Origin: Deltaproteobacteria bacterium
Lineage (GTDB): Bacteria > UBA10199 > SPLOWO2-01-44-7
Assembly: GCA_016203765.1 (NCBI GenBank)
Contig: JACQMB010000075.1
Span: forward strand, 1 to 7,625
Direction: 5' to 3'
DNA length: 7,625 nucleotides
The position numbers and the translations under genes are program-made. Below are positions 1 to 5,811 of the stretch, piece by piece. The stretch's first letter is position 1. Each line of letters opens with the position of its first letter. Below the pieces are notes generated by a model, which was given only the letters and a program-made list of their open reading frames with translations, searched no databases and was not told the DNA's origin.

Positions 1-1
1 C

Positions 2-1285
2 GACCTCCACGGTCATCTCGAACATTTTGCCAGCCAGGCCCGCCTCGTCGAAAAAATCCGGCGGGAGAATGGACAAAAGGGGATCGTCACGTTTGTCCTT
101 TTTGCCGGCGACCTCTTTACCGGGACGCCGATCTCCTCCGTCTGGCGCGGGGATGTTGAGGTGGAGGCCGTGAACCGTCTCGGTCTGGATCTCATGGTCG
201 TCGGCAATCACGATTTTGATTTTTCGCTTCCTCGGCTTTTGGCCCTGCACAAAAAAATGAAATTTCCTTTGATCAGCGCCAATATTTTTTATTCCGGCTC
301 CGGCCAGTTGTTGTTTTCACCTCTGCACGAACTGGCGCAGGAACAAACCCGGTTGGCCGTGCTCGGTTTGACCGCCCCGAGGACGCCGGTGCAGACGCAT
401 CCCGACAATGTCAAAGGTCTGCTCTTTGCCGATCCGGTTGAAACCACCAAGCAATATTTGGCCGATCTGCGCCGGGCCGATTTTCAAATTGCCCTCACCC
501 ATATGGAAGAGAAGGACGACAGAGAATTGCTAAAACAATTTAAAACGGTTGACCTGATCCTGGCCGGGCATACCCATCCCGATCCAAAAGAAAAACCGTA
601 TTGCCGAAAGGTCCGGAGCCGGCATTTGTGCCGGACGCCGGCCTACGGAACCCATATGGGCCGGATTGATCTGACCCCGAGCGGGGAAGATTGGAAGGTG
701 GCGGCCACGGAGTTGATTCCGCTGGATGCCGGCCTCCCGGAAGACCCAAAGATCAAGTCTTGGCTGGCCCGGTATGAACGGGAGGTAGATCGCCGATACG
801 GTCAGATTATTGCCTACGCCAAAGACGATCTGCCGCATCATCGCGAAGGACCCACGCCGCTGGGGCGTTTGATTGCCGGGGTGATGAAGGAGTACAGCGG
901 CGCCGACGTGGCCCTGATCAACAGCGGGGGGATTCGGTATTCGCTCAAGAAGGGTCCGATTCGGATGAAGGATGTGATTACCATTCTCCCTTTCAATAAT
1001 TTTCCCCAGGTTCTGGAGCTGACGGGCAAAGAATTGAAGGCGGTCCTAAAATTTTCCGAAAAAAAGAAAAATTCGGGGGGCTATTTGCAGACTGCCGGAC
1101 TGGATGGGAAAAAGTTCGGTCCCGAAGCGAAAATCAAGGTCTGCACCGCCGATTTTTTGACGGCCGGCGGCGACGGCTATTCTCATTTTAAAGATAAAAA
1201 GATCGCGCAGAGCTACAGCAAAACCATCGGCGAGATCTTTGCCGAATATTTAAAAAATCAGCATACTATCGCCGTAGCTGAATAG
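2..1285 (+). CDS. Metallophosphatase / 5'-nucleotidase family protein, 5' end cut by window edge
   Basis: Two-domain 5'-nucleotidase-type phosphoesterase, which typically removes phosphate from nucleotides or other organic phosphates outside the cytoplasm. The frame is open to the window edge and already reads DLHGHLEHF from base 2, the first metal-binding motif (D-x-H) of calcineurin-like phosphatases; the GTG at 161 is therefore internal and not the start. Next come AGDLF (second motif), GNHD around 203-214 and GHTH at 566-577, completing the di-metal site. From about base 820 the C-terminal 5_nucleotid_C domain follows, with TPLGRLIAG, NSGGIR, LPFNN and TADFLTAGGDGY, which form the substrate-binding half. 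The stop is TAG at 1283-1285. The last 36 bases overlap the 3' end of queA on the opposite strand. The missing N-terminus would normally carry a signal peptide, so secretion cannot be judged. Exact substrate unknown; UshA-like or cyclic-nucleotide activity are both possible. Confidence 0.93.
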   Translation, partial: DLHGHLEHFASQARLVEKIRRENGQKGIVTFVLFAGDLFTGTPISSVWRGDVEVEAVNRLGLDLMVVGNHDFDFSLPRLLALHKKMKFPLISANIFYSGSGQLLFSPLHELAQEQTRLAVLGLTAPRTPVQTHPDNVKGLLFADPVETTKQYLADLRRADFQIALTHMEEKDDRELLKQFKTVDLILAGHTHPDPKEKPYCRKVRSRHLCRTPAYGTHMGRIDLTPSGEDWKVAATELIPLDAGLPEDPKIKSWLARYEREVDRRYGQIIAYAKDDLPHHREGPTPLGRLIAGVMKEYSGADVALINSGGIRYSLKKGPIRMKDVITILPFNNFPQVLELTGKELKAVLKFSEKKKNSGGYLQTAGLDGKKFGPEAKIKVCTADFLTAGGDGYSHFKDKKIAQSYSKTIGEIFAEYLKNQHTIAVAE

Positions 1286-2221
1286 GCGGTATTGATGGGC
1301 GATGGCCTCTTGATAGGCGTTCAGGATTAATTCGCGGCCGGCAAAGGCGCTGACCATCAACAAAAGGGTGGAGGCGGGTTGATGAAAATTGGTCAGCAGG
1401 GCATCGACGATTTTAAATTGGAAGCCGGGGGTGATAAAAAGTTTGGTTTCGCTTTGCGACCAGTCGCTTTCCAAGGCGCGGACAACCGTTGTCCCCACCG
1501 CGATCACCCGACGGCCCTCCCCTTTGGCCTGTTTGATTTTTGTTTGGGTTTCTTTGGGAACGAAAAAACGCTCGCCGTGCATCTTGTGTTGTTTGACCTC
1601 GTCGGTTCGAATCGGCAAAAACGTATCGCGTGAGACGTGCAAGGTGACAAAGGCGGTTTCCACTCCACTGGCTTTCAATTTTTTCACTAACTCCTCGGTA
1701 AAATGAAAGCTCGCCGTGGGGGCCGCGGCCGAGCCGGTGTTTTTGGCAAAGATTGACTGGTAGCGCTCCCGGTCCGCCGGTTCCGGATTTCTCCGAATAT
1801 AGGGAGGCAGGGGCGGCAGTCCCGCTTTTTCCAGGAGGGCCTCGTTGTTGAATCGGATTTCAAGGCCGTCACCATTTTTTCCAACCACGGTTCCCTTCAA
1901 ACCGAGGCCGAAATCGATGTGCATCCCCTCGGCTATTTTTTTGAAGGGTTTTCCAAGAGCCTTCCAACCCGCACCGTTTTTTCCCAAAAGCAGGATTTCA
2001 ATTTTTTGATCCTTCCCCAACAACCTCGCCGGAAACACCCGCGTGTCATTGAAGACTAAAAGATCCCCGGGGCGCAAAATTGCCGGCAGGTCCCGAATTG
2101 CGCGGTGATCCCAGGCCCGCCGGCCCCGATCCACCACCATCATCCGGCTTTGATCGCGCTGCGGCAAGGGATGTTGGGTGATGAGCGTTTTGGGATAAGA
2201 GTATTGATATAAACTTAGCAT
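1250..2221 (-). CDS. queA: S-adenosylmethionine:tRNA ribosyltransferase-isomerase QueA
   Basis: QueA transfers and isomerises the ribosyl part of S-adenosylmethionine onto preQ1 at wobble position 34 of GUN-anticodon tRNAs, giving epoxyqueuosine; it acts in the cytosol. Family signatures run through the 323 residues: TQHPLPQRDQSR near residue 15, RPGDLLVFNDTRVFPARL near 50-67, PPYIRR near 139-144, APTASFHFTEEL near 167-178, HKMHGE near 212-217, GTTVVRALES near 243-252, TNFHQPASTLL near 277-287 and the C-terminal YRLFSYGDSMLIF. It is shorter than most QueA proteins (about 340-356 residues); the gap lies mainly after ALES, where a longer Gly-rich loop is usual. The usual LHVGLGTF reads LHVSRDTF. 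The ATG at 2219-2221 gives the expected family N-terminus, but no Shine-Dalgarno is visible. A perfect TTGACA on this strand (2257-2262) could serve as its -35. It lies on the same strand as the SpoIID-like gene, with the plus-strand island between them. Confidence 0.96.
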   Translation of the reverse strand: MLSLYQYSYPKTLITQHPLPQRDQSRMMVVDRGRRAWDHRAIRDLPAILRPGDLLVFNDTRVFPARLLGKDQKIEILLLGKNGAGWKALGKPFKKIAEGMHIDFGLGLKGTVVGKNGDGLEIRFNNEALLEKAGLPPLPPYIRRNPEPADRERYQSIFAKNTGSAAAPTASFHFTEELVKKLKASGVETAFVTLHVSRDTFLPIRTDEVKQHKMHGERFFVPKETQTKIKQAKGEGRRVIAVGTTVVRALESDWSQSETKLFITPGFQFKIVDALLTNFHQPASTLLLMVSAFAGRELILNAYQEAIAHQYRLFSYGDSMLIF

Positions 2222-2238
2222 GGCTGCGGCTGAGCATC

Positions 2239-2255
2239 TCTAGGATTGATCTAGG
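2239..2255. repeat. Short direct repeat in the divergent queA / nucleotidyltransferase intergenic region
   Basis: TCTAGG occurs at 2239-2244 and again at 2250-2255, a spacing of 11 bp or about one helical turn, in the 62-bp region between the divergent starts of queA and the nucleotidyltransferase gene. It overlaps the candidate promoters on both strands, so it could be an operator half-site pair. The CTAG core is also the preferred target of some IS630-type elements, so it could instead be an insertion scar. Six bases is short and chance is possible. Confidence 0.35.
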
Positions 2256-2274
2256 CTGTCAAGTGTGTTGAAAT
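2246..2274 (+). promoter_or_regulatory. Weak candidate promoter for the nucleotidyltransferase gene
   Basis: TTGATC at 2246-2251, a 17-bp spacer, then TGAAAT at 2269-2274; each hexamer matches four of six consensus bases. The -10 element ends 9 bases before the ATG at 2284, so transcription would start at or very near the start codon. No Shine-Dalgarno precedes that ATG, which fits a leaderless message. On the opposite strand, TTGACA at 2257-2262 is a perfect -35 for queA, but the matching -10 (GATGCT, 18-bp spacer) is poor. Confidence 0.3.
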
Positions 2275-2283
2275 AACATCATC

Positions 2284-2739
2284 ATGCGTTTCGTCGACAC
2301 CATTGAACATCCAAAGACCCTTCGTTTAAAACAGGCCCTGAGGAGGCAGGGAGTTTTGACCTCTTTTTTTAAACGCCAGCCGGTCGAGCTGGTCTTTTTG
2401 CACGGCGCCCTGGCCAAAGACCGGATGAAGGCCCTTAGTGACGTGGATATAGCGGTGTTGTTCAAGGATGAAAAATATTCCTACGAGAATATTTCCAAAA
2501 TCATTTTAAAATTGGAGGATATCTTAAAAAGGGAAGACATCGATTTGGGGGTGCTCAACCACGCCTCCCCCCTGTTCGGGATGCAGGTGCTCAAAAACGG
2601 CATTCTCCTTTATGCCCGCTCGCCAAGGGCGCTAAAAAATTTTCGCCTGCAGGCCATTCAGCGTTATCTGTCCACCGCCCATCTGCGCACCACCTTTAAC
2701 CGGAGGGCGGCCGAGGCTGTTTTGAGGGGTTCGCCATGA
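2284..2739 (+). CDS. MNT-domain nucleotidyltransferase, MntA-like antitoxin
   Basis: Small nucleotidyltransferase of the Pol-beta/MNT superfamily. In characterised MntA-HepT pairs the MNT protein adds AMP from ATP to a tyrosine of the HEPN-family RNase HepT and so neutralises it. The fold signature is at residues 36-60: ELVFLHGALAK followed by SDVDIAVLF, placing Asp53 and Asp55 as metal ligands; a third acidic residue is likely Asp87 in DIDLGVLN. The canonical GS before the ten-residue spacer is GA here (Gly41-Ala42), which may weaken nucleotide binding. The 151-residue length is normal. ATG 2284 is the first possible start, because a TGA sits at 2269-2271 in the same frame. Its TGA stop overlaps the ATG of the next frame by four bases (ATGA), the coupling expected for mntA-hepT, but the partner is only a chimeric remnant. 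Family assignment is firm; antitoxin role is inferred from the adjacent HepT-like start. Confidence 0.8.
   Translation: MRFVDTIEHPKTLRLKQALRRQGVLTSFFKRQPVELVFLHGALAKDRMKALSDVDIAVLFKDEKYSYENISKIILKLEDILKREDIDLGVLNHASPLFGMQVLKNGILLYARSPRALKNFRLQAIQRYLSTAHLRTTFNRRAAEAVLRGSP
2724..2729 (+). promoter_or_regulatory. Ribosome binding site of the chimeric hepT/transposase frame
   Basis: GAGGGG lies six bases before the ATG at 2736, inside the end of the nucleotidyltransferase gene. It supports ATG 2736 as the original toxin start and shows that Shine-Dalgarno initiation is used in this genome. With the ATGA overlap it implies coupled translation of the two frames. Confidence 0.65.
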
Positions 2740-2945
2740 GTCCGCTTGATAAAGAATCGATTCAATTTAAAATCAACCGGATTCGCCGGGGATCTTTCTC
2801 CAGTGTCCATCAACTCATCGAGGCGATCGAGCAATACATTGAAGAAAACAACAAAAAGCCAAAACCTTTTATCTGGACGGCTTCAGCAGACACCATCCTG
2901 AGAAAGGTACAACATTGTAAAGAAGTGTTGGAGACACTACACTAG
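2736..2945 (+). pseudogene. Truncated hepT-like toxin start fused in frame to an IS630-type transposase tail
   Basis: A 69-codon open frame made of two unrelated parts. Residues 1-14, MSPLDKESIQFKIN, resemble the start of HepT/DUF86 HEPN-fold RNase toxins, and the ATGA overlap with the upstream MNT gene is the usual arrangement of that pair. From about residue 15 the sequence switches to RIRRGSF, then IEAIEQYIEENN, KPKPFIWTASAD and ILRKV, the conserved C-terminus of IS630-type DDE transposases. All of the HEPN domain beyond the first helix is missing, including the RNase motif R-x4-6-H, so no toxin activity is expected. The transposase catalytic acidic residues are also absent. The frame is unbroken and has a good ribosome site, so a small protein could still be made. 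The transposase half is recognised confidently; the HepT half rests on a short match plus gene order. An intact small unknown gene is the alternative. Confidence 0.75.
2778..2945 (+). mobile_element. IS630-type transposase 3' remnant
   Basis: About 55 codons of a transposase C-terminus, ending at TAG 2943-2945. The run IRRGSF, then IEAIEQYIEENN, then KPFIWTASA is the tail that follows the last catalytic acidic residue in IS630-type transposases. The rest of the element is absent on the left, and no terminal inverted repeat could be recognised on the right, where only 29 bases separate the stop from the end of the SpoIID-like gene. The stop codon lies in a CTAG tetranucleotide (2942-2945), a known target preference of IS630, but this may be coincidence. 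Confidence 0.72.
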
Positions 2946-2974
2946 GTTTCACGAGGTATCCGCTTCCTTATGAT

Positions 2975-4114
2975 TTAATAAAGCTTTCTCACCACCGCCT
3001 TCGGATAATAAAATTTCAGGATTTCTTGGTACGATTTGCCCGCCTCCGCCATCGCCTTGGCCCCCCATTGGCAAAGCCCCACGCCGTGGCCGTAGCCCAG
3101 CCCGCGGAAAGAAACCGAGTGGGGCGAGTGTTGGACCTCAAACCAGGTGCTCTTCAGTTTGCCGTAACCGACAATGCGCCGCAGGTCGGTCGCGCCGATG
3201 TAAAGGTTCATTTTGTCGGTCTCAATCACCGCCACCGCGTTGCGGGGGGAGCCGTCGTGTCGTTCCAACGAAATGTTTTTGAGGTGCCGTCCCTCCAGGC
3301 CGTGGCCGCGGAGTTTTTTCAAAAAATCGCCGGTGGAAAGTTTCAATTCCCATTCGCTAAAGGGAGAGCGCTTGCAAAAAGGATCGGCCACCTGCGCCGA
3401 GGTCTCTTTTTTTCCCCAAGCCTTTTCGGCCTTTTCGGTCATCCCGCCACAGCAACTGTGAAAATAGGCGGGGTACAAACCCAAAAACCACAAGACCTCA
3501 CCGTGCGTCTGTTCAATCGCCTTTTGCACGGAGATGTCGGCCGAGCCTTTGGAGCCGACGTAAACCTGATCGTCCTGGTCTCCTTCCAAATCATACAGGC
3601 TGTTTTTATTTTGTTTTCTTTTTTCCTGGCGAAACAGGGCATAGGTCCGCGCCGCCACCACCTGCGCCTTGATCACCTCGGCCGGCCAGGAGGCGTGGAT
3701 CTCGCCGTGGACCAGACCGGTCAGATAGGTCTCCAGAGAGAGGTCGTTTAAAACCAGAAGGGAATCGTCTCCGGTTTTGTGAAACTCCAGGGTCCCCTCA
3801 AATTGCCGCGACCCGATCGCGATCGGTTTTTCCAGGCTTTGAATCCGGACTTGCGGGTAGGCGTATTTTTGGTCGCCGACCTGAATCCCCTCCGCGGCGG
3901 CTGAAACCCTCACCGGAGAGTCGAGATAATAACTGACCGGCTTTTCCTCCGGCAGACGGATGCGGAGCTCTTTCCCTTGAAGGGTGACCGCCGGAACGTT
4001 TTTCAACAGGGCCACACGGATGGAGGGGATGTTTGGACCACGGACCGAGGACCACGGACCGAGGACTAAAAGCGGGAGAAAGATCAAAAAGGGACGCCAG
4101 GCGGTGGGGACCAT
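2975..4114 (-). CDS. SpoIID/LytB-domain peptidoglycan lytic transglycosylase, exported
   Basis: SpoIID-type enzymes cut glycan strands stripped of stem peptides; in sporulating Firmicutes they act in engulfment, but homologues occur widely in non-sporulating bacteria. Here 379 residues show a hydrophobic N-terminus (FLIFLPLLVLG, residues 9-19) for export, then the SpoIID domain: LETYLTGLVHGEIHASWP near 127-144 with Glu138 at the position of the catalytic glutamate, KAQVVAARTYAL near 149-160, DDQVYVG near 181-187, HSCCGG at 219-224 and DPFC at 244-247 as likely metal-binding residues, and GYGHGVGLCQWGA near 340-352. No clear AxA cleavage site follows the hydrophobic stretch, where a 14-bp tandem repeat encodes residues 17-27. 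ATG 4112-4114 is the first possible start; TGA lies two codons upstream in frame. No good Shine-Dalgarno is seen. A weak -10, TATGCT, ends 11 bases before the ATG. The gene heads toward queA on the same strand across the inserted island. Confidence 0.92.
   Translation of the reverse strand: MVPTAWRPFLIFLPLLVLGPWSSVRGPNIPSIRVALLKNVPAVTLQGKELRIRLPEEKPVSYYLDSPVRVSAAAEGIQVGDQKYAYPQVRIQSLEKPIAIGSRQFEGTLEFHKTGDDSLLVLNDLSLETYLTGLVHGEIHASWPAEVIKAQVVAARTYALFRQEKRKQNKNSLYDLEGDQDDQVYVGSKGSADISVQKAIEQTHGEVLWFLGLYPAYFHSCCGGMTEKAEKAWGKKETSAQVADPFCKRSPFSEWELKLSTGDFLKKLRGHGLEGRHLKNISLERHDGSPRNAVAVIETDKMNLYIGATDLRRIVGYGKLKSTWFEVQHSPHSVSFRGLGYGHGVGLCQWGAKAMAEAGKSYQEILKFYYPKAVVRKLY
4035..4066. repeat. 14-bp tandem repeat within the SpoIID signal-peptide region
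   Basis: The unit GGACCACGGACCGA appears twice without mismatch (4035-4048 and 4049-4062), followed by GGAC of a third copy. It lies inside the SpoIID-like coding region and encodes residues 17-27, just after the hydrophobic core of the export signal. Fourteen is not a multiple of three, so loss or gain of one unit would shift the frame. Confidence 0.9.
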
Positions 4115-4198
4115 GTTTCACTTTTAGCATAACTAGTTGAGATTACAAAGGTATTTTATCGTCTCTCGGCGGACCAGCCGCAAGCGAAGCAACATTTT

Positions 4199-4227
4199 TT
4201 CACAATTGCCGATAACTTTGATATAAG
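4199..4227 (+). promoter_or_regulatory. Candidate promoter for the diguanylate cyclase gene
   Basis: TTCACA (4199-4204) and TATAAG (4222-4227) each match five of six consensus bases and are separated by 17 bp, the best promoter pair in the window. The predicted transcript start falls around 4233-4235, only a few bases before ATG 4237. That would exclude the Shine-Dalgarno-like AAGGAA from the message, so either the mRNA is leaderless or this pair is not used. Confidence 0.4.
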
Positions 4228-4230
4228 GAA
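4225..4230 (+). promoter_or_regulatory. Shine-Dalgarno-like site of the diguanylate cyclase gene
   Basis: AAGGAA sits six bases before ATG 4237 and supports that start. It overlaps the TATAAG hexamer of the candidate promoter, so the two readings compete. Confidence 0.5.
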
Positions 4231-4236
4231 CAAAAA

Positions 4237-5763
4237 ATGCCTCGTCTCTCCATACCGGTTAAAACACTGCTGGCCGGCGGCATCGGTTATCTGGCCGCCC
4301 TGGCGGCTTCCACCTGGGCGGTGGTTCATTACGAACTGGATCCGGAGGCCCTCTTTTTTTTCTGGCCGCTCAAGAATTTGATCCTGGCCGGCCGCATCCT
4401 CTTCGCCCTTTTGTTTTTTGTCGCCGCCGCCTATTTCTTTTTGGAACGGCCCCTGGTCCGGCTGAACCGGGCGATGACCAAGGCGGGCGAGGGCGATTTT
4501 TTGATCCGGGCCGAAAAGACCGGCCGGAGTGAGGTCGGCCTGCTGGCCGAAAATTTCAACCGGATGCTCTCCCAACTGACCGATCTTTCGGTGCGCAAAG
4601 TCCAGGTCGATCACGATCTGATCACCGCCCGGGAGGAACTCAAATACAAACGCCAATTGGAGGAAAAAAACCGCCTGATCGCCAGTACTAATCGCACGCT
4701 GGAAAATCTGGTCCGGGACTTGACCGTTCTTTATGAAATCGGCCAGAACATCAATCAGACCGTGGAGCTTCAGCCGTTGTACGATTTGGTCTGCGCGGTT
4801 TTGAAGAAGCATCTGCGGCTGGAAAATTTTTCCCTGATGATTTGGGATGAACGCCGGCAGATTTTGGAGGTGAAGGCGGCCTTCGGTTTTGAGCAAGGCC
4901 CTCCCGTCGAGCCGACCGGCGTTGCGGGGGGCGAAGGGATCGCCGGGCAGGTCTTGCAAACCGGCCGGCCGGTCTATGTTCCCGATATTCAATCCGATCC
5001 CCGCCGGGTGAAACGGGGGCCGGACGTTTACGGTTGCGTTTATGCCGCCCCCCTTCATTTCAAGGGGCGGACCTTCGGGGTGGCCAACTTCGGGCGGGAG
5101 TGCCCCGACGGTTTTTTCAAACACGACATGAAAATTTTAACCCTGGTGGCCAACCAGATTGCCCTGGCCATGGCCAATGCCCAACTCTACACGCAGACCC
5201 GGGAACTCTCGGTCACCGACGAACTGACCGGCGTCTTTAACCGCCGCCATTTCAACCAGGTCCTGCAGTTGGAATGGAAACGGGCGGTGCGCTTTAAACG
5301 CGAGCTCTCCGTTTTGATGATCGACATCGATTTTTTCAAAAAATATAATGATACGTTCGGCCACCCGAAGGGGGACGAGGCCCTGAAAAAAATGGGCCGG
5401 CTGTTGGACAAAAATTTGCGCGAGGTCGACACCGTGGCCCGGTTCGGCGGCGAGGAGTTTGTGGCCCTCCTTCCCGATACCGACAAACGCGGGGCCTTGG
5501 CCGTGGCTGAAAAATTGCGGCATCTCGTTCAGGAACAGGTGAAGTGCATTACCGTCAGCATCGGGGTGGCGACTTTCCCCGAGGATGTGAAGGAGATGGA
5601 TGACCTGATCGATCATGCCGACATCGCCCTTTATGACGCCAAGGACCAGGGGCGCAACCGCGTCTATGTTTTCAAGGCCCACCGGAAGGAGCCTCACCTA
5701 AAGCCGGCCGGCGAGGAAAAGCCGGAAGCGGACGACGACTCCAAATCCCGTTTGGTCCATTAG
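4237..5763 (+). CDS. Membrane HAMP-GAF-GGDEF diguanylate cyclase
   Basis: Makes the second messenger cyclic di-GMP from two GTP in response to a signal. Order of parts in 508 residues: a membrane segment near 8-30, a short outside loop (about 31-46), a second membrane segment near 47-69, a HAMP linker near 70-122 ending in NFNRMLSQL, a long charged signalling helix near 123-165, a GAF sensor near 166-318 (from VLYEIGQNIN to LVANQIALAMANAQLY), and the GGDEF domain near 321-480. The cyclase site is intact: DELTGVFNRRHF at 328-339, DIDFFKKYNDTFGH at 363-376 and GGEEF at 404-408. The RxxD product-inhibition site (Arg395, Asp398) lies exactly five residues before GGEEF, so feedback inhibition is likely. 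The outside loop is too short for a periplasmic ligand domain, so the GAF probably carries the sensing. The charged tail after 480 has no known role. No neighbouring gene suggests an effector. Confidence 0.95.
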   Translation: MPRLSIPVKTLLAGGIGYLAALAASTWAVVHYELDPEALFFFWPLKNLILAGRILFALLFFVAAAYFFLERPLVRLNRAMTKAGEGDFLIRAEKTGRSEVGLLAENFNRMLSQLTDLSVRKVQVDHDLITAREELKYKRQLEEKNRLIASTNRTLENLVRDLTVLYEIGQNINQTVELQPLYDLVCAVLKKHLRLENFSLMIWDERRQILEVKAAFGFEQGPPVEPTGVAGGEGIAGQVLQTGRPVYVPDIQSDPRRVKRGPDVYGCVYAAPLHFKGRTFGVANFGRECPDGFFKHDMKILTLVANQIALAMANAQLYTQTRELSVTDELTGVFNRRHFNQVLQLEWKRAVRFKRELSVLMIDIDFFKKYNDTFGHPKGDEALKKMGRLLDKNLREVDTVARFGGEEFVALLPDTDKRGALAVAEKLRHLVQEQVKCITVSIGVATFPEDVKEMDDLIDHADIALYDAKDQGRNRVYVFKAHRKEPHLKPAGEEKPEADDDSKSRLVH

Positions 5764-5774
5764 GCAAAACATCC

Positions 5775-5801
5775 TTGCCAAAAAAATATTACTGTTATAC
5801 G
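5775..5801 (+). promoter_or_regulatory. Weak candidate promoter for the 419-residue protein
   Basis: TTGCCA (5775-5780) and TATACG (5796-5801) are separated by 15 bp, shorter than the optimum. The -10 ends ten bases before ATG 5812, and there is no Shine-Dalgarno in between, so translation would be leaderless or nearly so. The alternative is readthrough transcription from the diguanylate cyclase gene 48 bases upstream. Confidence 0.3.
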
Positions 5802-5811
5802 CCGACCGCAG

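Noticed and set aside
2946..2974. Search for a terminal inverted repeat of the transposon right of the transposase stop
   Set aside because: Twenty-nine bases remain before the SpoIID-like gene, and no match to the left border beyond short CTAG and AAGTGT-like words was found.
3026..3751. 241-codon open frame on the plus strand
   Set aside because: Antisense to the SpoIID domain region, no recognisable domain.
4167..4200. CGGC...GCCG hairpin followed by a T run, terminator-like
   Set aside because: Only a four-base stem, the T run is separated by about 14 bases, and no plus-strand gene ends upstream of it.
4156..5124. 322-codon open frame on the minus strand
   Set aside because: It lies antisense inside the well-supported diguanylate cyclase gene and shows no family motif; GC-rich codon bias produces long shadow frames here.
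5137..5697. 186-codon open frame on the minus strand
   Set aside because: Antisense to the GGDEF domain, whose motifs are intact; no motif of its own.
5761..5811. Possible stop-codon readthrough joining the cyclase to the unknown protein, which are in the same frame
   Set aside because: Only one stop separates them, but nothing suggests recoding, and a plausible ATG and promoter-like pair precede the second gene.
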